Source of the DNA: an uncultured Eubacteriales bacterium
GTDB taxonomy: Bacteria > Bacillota > Clostridia > Oscillospirales > UBA644
DNA length: 64,000 nt
Assembly (NCBI GenBank): GCA_934454405.1
Contig: CAKSFN010000006.1
Span: forward strand, 62,001-126,000
Direction of reading: 5' to 3'
Below, piece by piece: positions 8,478-14,347 of the stretch (position 1 is the stretch's first letter; every line of letters begins with the position of its first letter). A program made the translations under genes and the position numbers. The notes beneath the pieces were generated by a model. That model did not search any database. It saw nothing but the letters and a program-made list of their open reading frames with translations, and had not been told where the DNA came from.

Positions 8478-9047
8478 ATGCTCATATCTTATATGTTGCA
8501 AGAAAAAAACATAACGAAATACCGTTTGTCAAAAATCAGCGGTGTTCCTTATTCGACGGTCTGTGATATTTGTTCCGGCAAGGCGCAAATTGAAAAATGC
8601 TCCGCCGAAACGGTTCTGCGGCTGTCCGATGCCCTCGGGATTTCGATGGAGCAGCTTGTTCGTCCCTGTATCGATCGTCCCGAAAGTTTCGACCTTTTCA
8701 GGAGCAATGTGTGTCATAGACTTAAACTTCTCGGGGACACGGCTTTTATTGCGGAGCTGCTTGAAAACAATGAAATCCGGAAGTATTATAAAGACGGGAG
8801 GTATGCCGAAAGCCTTTATCTTCTTGCGATGCTTGATTGGCTTTGTCGGGTATGCGGGCTTCCCGTTTGTTCCGAATATGACAGTCTCCGCCGTTGCAAA
8901 CTGAAAACAAAAATTTACCCGTCAAGCGTTTTGGCTGCCGCGAAAATATTGAAAAGCGATGCTCCCAAACATTCTGCCGAAAAAAACGCCATACCTGAAT
9001 TTCTCAGATTTAATATAGTCGAGAGCGAGGTTCGGGATATTGTATAA
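8478..9047 (+). CDS. XRE-type HTH protein, probable antitoxin/autorepressor
   Basis: A 189-residue protein. Residues 1-62 form a Cro/C1-type helix-turn-helix (KYRLSKISGVPYSTVCDICSG, with recognition helix near 23-35). The rest is helical and not recognised; it contains the segment YAESLYLLAMLDWLCRVCGLPV, similar in character to linkers of antitoxins that pair with nucleotidyltransferases. AGGGGG precedes the ATG. The stop codon overlaps the next gene by eight bases. Its promoter holds a palindrome, so autoregulation is likely. The pairing of an HTH protein with a nucleotidyltransferase-fold partner resembles AbiE-like and MNT-type toxin-antitoxin modules; assignment as antitoxin is inference. 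Confidence 0.75.
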   Translation: MLISYMLQEKNITKYRLSKISGVPYSTVCDICSGKAQIEKCSAETVLRLSDALGISMEQLVRPCIDRPESFDLFRSNVCHRLKLLGDTAFIAELLENNEIRKYYKDGRYAESLYLLAMLDWLCRVCGLPVCSEYDSLRRCKLKTKIYPSSVLAAAKILKSDAPKHSAEKNAIPEFLRFNIVESEVRDIV

Positions 9048-9762
9048 GCAGAATAATGTATTCACCAAAAAAGATCTTGATCTGTACCTGAAAGAACTTG
9101 CAAAAGAGTTCAGAAAACTTAACGGCGTTGCAATGCCCGCCGAGCTCGTTCTGGTCGGAGGCGCCGCCGTTTTGGCAAATTACGGTTTCCGTGATATGAC
9201 TGCCGATATCGACGCCGTTATTCGCGCTTCATCTGCCATGAAGGACGCAATTTCCCGTATTTCCGACCGTTTCGACCTTCCGAGCGGTTGGTTGAACTCC
9301 GATTTCACAAAAACATCATCGTACTCTCCGCGGCTTGAAGAGGTTTCCGTATATTACAGGACTTTTTCAAATATATTGACAGTTCGCACCGTCAGCGCCG
9401 AGTATCTTGTTGCGATGAAACTGCGTTCCGGCAGAAAGTACAAAAATGATATTTCCGATGTTGTCGGAATACTTGCCGAACACAAAAAAGCCGGCAATCC
9501 GCTGACTTTTGAAAAGATAGACAACGCCGTCGAAACTCTTTACGGAGGGTGGACGGGTTTTCCCTCCGATTCGAAATCTTTTTTGGAACAGGCTCTCAAA
9601 ACTCCTCATATCGAAAAGGTTTTTGACTCTGTCAGAAAAGAGGAACTTTCCGCAAAATCCGAATTGGTCGTCTTTGAAAAAGAAAACCCCGGGGTTGCGG
9701 ACGAAAAAAACATCAATGAAATTCTGGAAATGCTGAAACGAAAGAAAAAAACTGATTTATGA
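9040..9762 (+). CDS. Nucleotidyltransferase-fold protein (DUF6036-like), probable toxin
   Basis: A 240-residue protein with a TTG start at 9040 that overlaps the HTH gene; GAGCGAGG lies 9 bases upstream and no in-frame ATG is nearby. The nucleotidyltransferase signature is clear: VGGAAVLANYG with Gly40-Gly41, then TADIDAV with Asp56 and Asp58. Residues 100-135 give the typical LAMKLRSGRKYKNDISDVVGIL-like helices (here VAMKLRSGRK and NDISDVVG). The C-terminal 90 residues are charged and helical. Members of this fold include AbiEii-type toxins that add nucleotides to tRNA ends. The location directly before a tRNA cluster is suggestive but may be chance. Confidence 0.75.
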   Translation: MYKQNNVFTKKDLDLYLKELAKEFRKLNGVAMPAELVLVGGAAVLANYGFRDMTADIDAVIRASSAMKDAISRISDRFDLPSGWLNSDFTKTSSYSPRLEEVSVYYRTFSNILTVRTVSAEYLVAMKLRSGRKYKNDISDVVGILAEHKKAGNPLTFEKIDNAVETLYGGWTGFPSDSKSFLEQALKTPHIEKVFDSVRKEELSAKSELVVFEKENPGVADEKNINEILEMLKRKKKTDL

Positions 9763-9766
9763 TTTG

Positions 9767-9796
9767 CGATCGGGCTGAGAATACTTCGCCCGATCG
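9767..9796 (+). terminator. Hairpin after the HTH-nucleotidyltransferase pair
   Basis: CGATCGGGC (9767-9775) pairs perfectly with GCCCGATCG (9788-9796). No T-run follows, so it may end transcription weakly or only protect the mRNA end. Confidence 0.4.
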
Positions 9797-9838
9797 GCGG
9801 CTTTGCCCGAAAAGATAAAAAAAGTTCACACACCCCTA

Positions 9839-9867
9839 TTGACAAAACCGCCGATATGTTGTATAAT
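9839..9867 (+). promoter_or_regulatory. Promoter of the tRNA cluster
   Basis: Consensus TTGACA (9839-9844), 17-base spacer, TATAAT (9862-9867), 69 bases before tRNA-Gly. Confidence 0.85.
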
Positions 9868-9936
9868 TATTAAGCCTTGATTGAGAGCAGCGCTCTTTTT
9901 CAAAAAAAACGGAGCGGCGTTCCGTCAACATAATTT

Positions 9937-10010
9937 GCGGGTGTAGTTCAATGGTAGAACCCTAGCCTTCCAAGCTAGTCGCGTGGGTTCGATTCCCATC
10001 ACCCGCTCCA
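9937..10010 (+). tRNA. tRNA-Gly (anticodon TCC)
   Basis: Full cloverleaf: acceptor GCGGGTG with CACCCGC, anticodon stem CTAGC/GCTAG around loop CTTCCAA, T-arm GTGGGTTCGATTCCCAT, and encoded CCA. First of three tRNAs sharing a promoter. Confidence 0.95.
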
Positions 10011-10017
10011 TTTATGT

Positions 10018-10094
10018 GTGCTTGTAGCTCAGCCGGATAGAGCATCTGCCTTCTAAGCAGAGGGTCGGGGGTTCGAGTCCCTTCAAGCACGCCA
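10018..10094 (+). tRNA. tRNA-Arg (anticodon TCT)
   Basis: Acceptor GTGCTTG pairs with CAAGCAC; anticodon stem TCTGC/GCAGA encloses loop CTTCTAA, giving anticodon TCT. Discriminator G and encoded CCA are present. Confidence 0.95.
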
Positions 10095-10097
10095 TAC

Positions 10098-10175
10098 GGT
10101 GGGTATAGCTTAGTTGGTTAAAGCGCCAGTTTGTGGCACTGGAGATCGAAGGTTCGAATCCCTTTACCCACCCCA
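10098..10175 (+). tRNA. tRNA-His (anticodon GTG)
   Basis: Anticodon stem CCAGT/ACTGG around TTGTGGC gives anticodon GTG. The extra 5' G (10098) opposite C73 (10172), diagnostic of tRNA-His, is encoded, as is CCA (10173-10175). The 3' end of this tRNA is matched in inverted form by the start of the repeats that follow. Confidence 0.95.
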
Positions 10176-10181
10176 AAAGAC

Positions 10182-10211
10182 AAAAACAGTCCTCGAAAGA
10201 GGGCTGTTTTT
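10182..10211 (+). terminator. Terminator of the tRNA cluster
   Basis: AAAAACAGTCCTC, a GAAA tetraloop, then GAGGGCTGTTTTT. An almost identical hairpin recurs at 10656-10684, before the third repeat. Confidence 0.9.
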
Positions 10212-10222
10212 GCTTTTGGGAC

Positions 10223-10383
10223 GGGTAAAGGAATTAACGAACCTGTTTCGCGCAGCGAAACAAGGTTCGTCGCAGCAGCGATTTTTGCAAAGCAAAAATC
10301 GACTGTGAAGTCGCGAGTGAGCAAAAAACTTCGGGCACCGCATCAGCGGTCGAAGTTTTGTGAAACGCAGCGTACCCCTTTAC
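10223..10383 (+). repeat. Structured direct repeat, copy R1 (161 bases)
   Basis: Runs from GGGTAAAGGAATT to CGTACCCCTTTAC. It contains three good hairpins: a stem around TTTCGCGCAGCGAAA, a stem CGATTTTTGC/GCAAAAATCG, and AACTTCG...CGAAGTT with inner GCACCGC. It is directly downstream of the tRNA terminator. No supported protein is encoded. With R2 and R3 it makes a small array; nothing else fills 10176-11160 apart from the nested element and the second terminator copy. Confidence 0.85.
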
Positions 10384-10448
10384 TCGGCGTAAAGTTTTGA
10401 TAAGACAAAAATAAATGAAATGTTGCGGTTGTTTTTTATTTTCGGGGT

Positions 10449-10609
10449 GGGTAAAGGAATTAACGAACCTGTTTCGCGCAGCGAAACAAGGTTCGTCGCA
10501 ACAGCGATTTTTGCAAAGCAAAAATCGACTGTGAAGTCGGGAGTGAACAAAAAACTTCGGGCACCGCATCAGCGGTCGAAGTTTTGTGAAACGCAGCGTA
10601 CCCCTTTAC
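10449..10609 (+). repeat. Structured direct repeat, copy R2 (161 bases)
   Basis: Same length as R1 and differs at only a few positions, 226 bases downstream. Its first 26 bases (10444-10469) are an inverted near-copy of the tRNA-His 3' end, matching except for a two-base insertion and one substitution. It lacks the tRNA-type terminator found before R1 and R3. Confidence 0.85.
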
Positions 10610-10655
10610 ATTGCATGAAGTTATAACAAGGCAAAAAAGGGAAAATTGACGAAAA

Positions 10656-10684
10656 AAAACAGTCCTCGAAAGAGGGCTGTTTTT
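10656..10684 (+). terminator. Second copy of the tRNA-cluster terminator
   Basis: AAAACAGTCCTC-GAAA-GAGGGCTGTTTT, with the same downstream sequence TGCTTTTGGGACGGGTAAAG as the copy at 10182. It shows that the repeat unit duplicated together with the tRNA terminator. Confidence 0.75.
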
Positions 10685-10695
10685 GCTTTTGGGAC

Positions 10696-11128
10696 GGGTA
10701 AAGGGATTTGGCTGAAAATGACCGAACTCTCATCGGTTTTGACGGGCTGATTTTCGCCCTGACTTTCGCAAAAGCCTTGTAAATACGTCAAGTATTCACT
10801 ACGGCTTTTTTGTCGTTATGACAAAAATCCGCACCGTGAAAACTGCCGGCACCCGCCACAGAGAAATTTTCGAGGAATTTTTTCTTTTTGAGACGCAGGC
10901 GGGCTGACGCCCGCCAAGACGAAAAGAGAGAAAATAACCGAAAATAGCCTGTGTCGGGCGATAAGAGTTCGGTCATTTTCAGCCGTTAACCTGTTTCGCG
11001 CAGCGAAACAAGGTTCGTCGAAACGGCGGAAAAAGGAACTTTTTCCGACCGTGAAGTCGCGAGTGAGCAAAAACTTCGGGCACCGCATCAGCGGTCGAAG
11101 TTTTGTGAAACGCAGCGTACCCCTTTAC
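10696..11128 (+). repeat. Structured direct repeat, copy R3, split by an insertion
   Basis: The first bases (GGGTAAAGGGATT) lie at 10696 and the remainder resumes at about 10985 (GTTAACCTGTTTCGCGC) and ends CGTACCCCTTTAC at 11128. The sequence between is the element at 10710-10984. The second hairpin differs wholly in sequence from R1 and R2 (CGGAAAAAG/CTTTTTCCG) yet is still a perfect stem. Confidence 0.75.
10710..10984. mobile_element. MITE-like element with 26-base terminal inverted repeats
   Basis: The 275-base element starts GGCTGAAAATGACCGAACTC and ends with the inverted copy; 25 of 26 terminal bases match (10710-10735 against 10959-10984). It interrupts repeat R3. It encodes no transposase and no convincing protein. 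The interior has further short inverted segments, for example GGCGGGC/GCCCGCC. A clear target-site duplication is not visible. It could be moved in trans by a transposase elsewhere in the genome. Confidence 0.7.
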
Positions 11129-11160
11129 CCTGCGTAAAGTTTTGATAAGACAAAAATAAC

Positions 11161-11310
11161 GGCAGGATTTCCTGCTCGTGGAAGCGCGACGGCGGCAAGG
11201 TCACCTTTGAAATAAGCGTTCCTCCCAACACTTCCGCGCGTTTTTGCGCCTGCGGTGTTGACAGGGAGCTCTCTGTCGGCGCGAATGTGATTGAGGCTGA
11301 AATAAACTGA
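11161..11310 (+). pseudogene. Decayed C-terminal end of a glycoside hydrolase, GH78 rhamnosidase-like
   Basis: The frame ending in TGA at 11310 reads CSWKRDGGKVTFEISVPPNT, continues SARFCACGVDRELSVGANV and ends IEAEIN. The pattern of W-K-R-x-G-G-K-V, then V-P-P-N-T, then a short strand ending after V-G-x-N is typical of the C-terminal beta-sandwich of bacterial alpha-L-rhamnosidases. Nothing of the catalytic part is present: upstream the frame meets a stop at 11146 within repeat R3. The array or its rearrangement therefore appears to have removed the rest of a larger gene. Family assignment rests on about 46 residues and is moderate. Confidence 0.6.
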
Positions 11311-11335
11311 AACGAACGCGCAATTTAGCTGTTAT

Positions 11336-11382
11336 AGGGAACTTTTTATCTGCTTTCGGGCGAAAAAGTTCCCTGTTTTTTT
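11336..11382 (+). terminator. Hairpin carrying the Fic-operator half-sites
   Basis: AGGGAACTTTTT (11336-11347) and AAAAAGTTCCCT (11363-11374) are perfect 12-base arms, followed by GTTTTTTT. It works as a rho-independent terminator on paper. Its arms are the same motif as the dyad in the fic promoter 150 bases downstream, so it may instead be a remnant or second operator. Confidence 0.65.
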
Positions 11383-11491
11383 GTGCTCTCTGTCGTTTAT
11401 ATCCGACAGGCTGATTTCGGGTTTCCTTCATATTTTTCGGTATTTCAAACGTTGAAAATTTTGACATTTCCGTGTGCAGAGGGAATATCTA

Positions 11492-11542
11492 TTGCAAAAT
11501 AGGGAACTTTATGATATAATAATCTTGAAAAAAGTTCCCTAT
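11492..11542 (+). promoter_or_regulatory. Promoter and dyad operator of the Fic-like gene
   Basis: TTGCAA (11492-11497) and TATAAT (11515-11520) are 17 bases apart. ATAGGGAACTTT (11499-11510) lies in the spacer and its perfect inverted copy AAAGTTCCCTAT at 11531-11542, flanking the -10 box and start site. Protein binding would block initiation. The source of the binding protein is unknown; no HTH gene is adjacent. Confidence 0.75.
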
Positions 11543-11552
11543 GGAGGCTTAT

Positions 11553-12491
11553 ATGAACAATAATTATTCTCAGATCCGGGAATTGCTTCATCAGAAAGCG
11601 GATTTTCAGGCGAGATTAAATCTTATTCCGTATGACGGCTCTCCCGAGGTCAAAGAAACGGACGGAAAAAAATATCTGTATGTTCGCAAAAGGGTCGGTT
11701 CGCGGCTTGTTTCAAAGTATGTCGGAGTGTATTCCGACGAATTGTATCAGCTGCTTCTTCGGAATACCCGTGACGCAAAAGAATTCAGAAAAAATATCCG
11801 CAAACTTGACAGGGAGCTTGCTGTTCTCGGATATTCGAATGCCGAGATCTCTCCGAGAGTACAGCTGAATTTGGATTTTGCAAGGGTCAATATGAAATCC
11901 AGCATTTACGATCAGGCAGTACTTGAAGGTGTTGCGACGAGCTTTCCGCAAACCGAGGATATTATTGAAAACGGCGCGGTAAACGGTATGACGGCGAGCG
12001 ATGTTCAGAAGATACTGAATCTTAAACACGCGTGGGAGTTTATCCTTGACCCCGACGTTATCTGCTATCCGTCGGATTATTCCATTCTCTGCCATATCGC
12101 AAACCTTGTCAACGAGGGCTTTTTTCAGAACGGCGGACGCATACGCGGCGTTCCCGTAACGATAGGCGGCACGGGTTATGTTCCGCCGTTGCCTGTCGAA
12201 ACGGTTGTAAAGGAGAATATAGCAGAGATTCTTCAAGCGGATATTCCGTCCGACGAAAAGGCGATAAATCTGTGTCTTTATTGCATGAAGACGCAGATAT
12301 TCAACGACGGCAACAAACGGGCGTCCGTCATTTTTGCAAATCATTATCTCATTTCGCAGGGCGGCGGTCTTCTCATTATTCCCGAAAAAAATGTGCCTGA
12401 TTTCAAAAAAATGCTCATAAATTACTATGAGGATAAGGACGGCGGCGAGATAACGGACTTTATGAAGAGGCTGTGCATAAGGACATTTTAG
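11553..12491 (+). CDS. Fic-domain protein with Gln in place of the catalytic His
   Basis: The start at 11553 is preferred over the ATG at 11541 because the latter is part of the ribosome binding site (TATGGAGG, 5 bases before 11553). The product has 312 residues: a helical N-terminal third, an inhibitory-helix-like stretch SIYDQAVLEGVATSFPQTED, and the Fic core with TQIFNDGNKRASV. The canonical motif is HPFxDGNxR; here the histidine position is Gln248 while Phe250, Asp252, Gly253, Asn254 and Arg256 are kept. Without the histidine normal AMP transfer is doubtful. QIF-type Fic-like proteins are, to my knowledge, frequent in Clostridia, so this is a subfamily trait rather than a local mutation. 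Confidence 0.85.
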   Translation: MNNNYSQIRELLHQKADFQARLNLIPYDGSPEVKETDGKKYLYVRKRVGSRLVSKYVGVYSDELYQLLLRNTRDAKEFRKNIRKLDRELAVLGYSNAEISPRVQLNLDFARVNMKSSIYDQAVLEGVATSFPQTEDIIENGAVNGMTASDVQKILNLKHAWEFILDPDVICYPSDYSILCHIANLVNEGFFQNGGRIRGVPVTIGGTGYVPPLPVETVVKENIAEILQADIPSDEKAINLCLYCMKTQIFNDGNKRASVIFANHYLISQGGGLLIIPEKNVPDFKKMLINYYEDKDGGEITDFMKRLCIRTF

Positions 12492-12575
12492 AAAAAGGGG
12501 AATATTCCCGATGAATCTTCTCTGAAAAGTGCCCCTGTATTGCGTCGCGCGAACCACTCTTCCCGTCTGTCTGCC

Positions 12576-12627
12576 TTTTGGCGGAAAATGAAAGGGGATT
12601 CCTTTCCCCGTCACCGTTTCGCCAAAA
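12576..12627 (+). other. Bipartite hairpin downstream of the Fic-like gene
   Basis: TTTTGGCG (12576-12583) pairs with CGCCAAAA (12620-12627), and AAAGGGG...CCTTTCC-type pairing lies inside. No T-run follows directly. The 390-base gap 12492-12882 also holds the terminator and promoter listed next; no gene is seen in it. Confidence 0.4.
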
Positions 12628-12676
12628 TCGAAATGATTGTAAAATAGCGGAAGAATTATCTTCAAACTTAATAAAG

Positions 12677-12710
12677 CGGACATAATGTATATATTGTGTC
12701 CGTTTTGTTT
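12677..12710 (+). terminator. Terminator before the five-gene operon
   Basis: CGGACATAAT and ATTGTGTCCG pair with one G-T, followed by TTTTGTTT. Confidence 0.75.
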
Positions 12711-12711
12711 A

Positions 12712-12740
12712 TTTACAACACAACGCGTTTATACTATAAT
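12712..12740 (+). promoter_or_regulatory. Promoter of the propeller-creatininase operon
   Basis: TTTACA (12712-12717) and TATAAT (12735-12740) with a 17-base spacer. The leader to 12883 is about 135 bases and GC-rich, with no named riboswitch recognised. Confidence 0.75.
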
Positions 12741-12882
12741 ATCTTTGATTATTATAGGGTTAATGCGCCTCGCGGAAAAGCGCCGAAATCGGCGCGGCGG
12801 GCGCGGAGCCGAAAATGTAAAAGAGTTTTTTCGCGCAGAGGCGTTTCGCGCGGAGGACGCGAACCTTTTTCAAGGAGATTTT

Positions 12883-14331
12883 ATGAGCAAAGAAGCAGTC
12901 GATCTGCGCGGCAGGCGAGAGGTGTTTTGGGACGACTTTATGATCGAGCCCGACCGCACAAACGCCGAGCTGCGTTTACACAAGCCCGTCAAAAAAGAGC
13001 GTGTGCTCCTGCTTGATAAGCCGTGGGAGGGCGACGGGTGCGATTATTACAACATTTTTAAGGACGAGGACGAGAACGGCGTTTTTTACAGAATGTATTA
13101 TCTCGGCTGGACGATGATAAAGCCGGACGGCACGCACAACGGCTCGGACATCAAGGTCTGCTATGCCGAAAGCCGCGACGGCATCAAATGGGAACGTCCC
13201 GACCTCGGTATATGCAAATTCGGCAGATACAGAAAGAACAACATCATTCTGGATCAGAAAACGGATATTTACGATAATTTCTTCGCGTTTAAGGACACAA
13301 ATCCGAACTGCAAGCCCGACGAAAAATACAAGGGCGTTGCCGAGTGCGGCAGGGACGGAACTCTTTGGGGCTATGTTTCGACGGACGCGAAGCACTGGAC
13401 GCGCAAGGCGCTTTTGACGAAGCAGGGCAAGTTCGACTCCCTCAACGTGTGCCATTGGGACAAATACAGCGGCAAATACCGTTGCTATATACGCGATTTT
13501 CACGACAATGAGGAAACGGACGAATACGCTATCCGCGATGTCCGCGTCATAACCTCCGACGATTTCTGGAACTGGTCGGAGCCGACGATGATAGATTTCG
13601 GCGAACAGGCGGACTATCCGCTATACACAAACAATGTCGGACCGTATTACCGCGCGGATCACATTCTGACGGGCTTTCCGACAAGATACGTTCAGCGTTA
13701 CGGATGGACGAAAAACTTTGACAGGCTGTGCGGCGCGGAACAGAGAAAGCTCCGCTGCAATTTAACGGAGCGTCTGGGGCTTACCGTGACCGACTGCGTG
13801 TTTATGACAAGCCGCGACGGCGTTAAGTTCCGCCGCTTTGACGAGGCGTGGCTGACCCCCGGCCCCGAAAACGGCAGCAACTGGGTCTACGGCGACTGCT
13901 ATCCCGCGTTCGGTATGATAGAGACCCCGAGCGAATACGAGGGCGCGGCGAACGAGATCTCGATGTATAATTTTGAGGGAAAATGGACGGGCAAGCCGTC
14001 GAATCTTTACCGATACACGGTTCGTCTGGACGGATTTGCGTCCTATTACGGCGCGTATCCCGGCAGAAGCCTCGTCACCCGACCCTTTACCTTTGACGGC
14101 GACACGCTGAAGATAAACTTCGCGACGTCCGCGATAGGATTTATGAAGGTTCGCGTGCTGGACGAGAATTACGAGCCTTTGGAGGGCTTTTGGACGACCG
14201 AGATATTCGGCGACCGCGTTGACAGCCCGATAGACTTTGAAAACGGAAATATCGCGGATTTGAAAGGCAGGACGATACGCCTTGCCGTCGAACTCAGCGA
14301 CGCAGACATATATTCGTTTATAATCGAATGA
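12883..14331 (+). CDS. Five-bladed beta-propeller glycosidase-like protein (GH32/43 fold)
   Basis: The start at 12883 follows CAAGGAGA by 6 bases; the open frame upstream has no ribosome binding site. The 482-residue product begins with VDLRGRREVFWDDFMIE and has repeated propeller-blade signatures: YRMYYLGW, CYAESRDGIKWERPDLG, YVSTDAKHWTRKALL, ITSDDFWNWSEP and MTSRDGVKFRRFD. Those S-x-D-G-x-x-W repeats are typical of glycoside hydrolases and sialidase-like propellers of the GH32/43/130 group. No signal peptide is visible, so it is probably cytoplasmic. The last 130 residues look like a beta-sandwich. It is the first gene of an operon with a solute-binding lipoprotein and an epimerase-like protein, pointing to carbohydrate breakdown; the substrate is unknown. 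Confidence 0.75.
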   Translation: MSKEAVDLRGRREVFWDDFMIEPDRTNAELRLHKPVKKERVLLLDKPWEGDGCDYYNIFKDEDENGVFYRMYYLGWTMIKPDGTHNGSDIKVCYAESRDGIKWERPDLGICKFGRYRKNNIILDQKTDIYDNFFAFKDTNPNCKPDEKYKGVAECGRDGTLWGYVSTDAKHWTRKALLTKQGKFDSLNVCHWDKYSGKYRCYIRDFHDNEETDEYAIRDVRVITSDDFWNWSEPTMIDFGEQADYPLYTNNVGPYYRADHILTGFPTRYVQRYGWTKNFDRLCGAEQRKLRCNLTERLGLTVTDCVFMTSRDGVKFRRFDEAWLTPGPENGSNWVYGDCYPAFGMIETPSEYEGAANEISMYNFEGKWTGKPSNLYRYTVRLDGFASYYGAYPGRSLVTRPFTFDGDTLKINFATSAIGFMKVRVLDENYEPLEGFWTTEIFGDRVDSPIDFENGNIADLKGRTIRLAVELSDADIYSFIIE

Positions 14332-14347
14332 TAAACGGGAGGTTAAA

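Noticed and set aside
9040..10175. A genomic island integrated at the tRNA cluster
   Set aside because: No integrase, no direct repeat of a tRNA 3' end in the same orientation; only an inverted partial copy is seen.
10118..10569. Short frames running through tRNA-His and the repeats (ending GIRTFDLQCHKLAL)
   Set aside because: They read the tRNA itself in antisense; this is a well-known type of spurious gene.
10223..11128. A CRISPR array behind the tRNAs
   Set aside because: Only three copies of about 160 bases, no short repeats with regular unique spacers and no cas genes.
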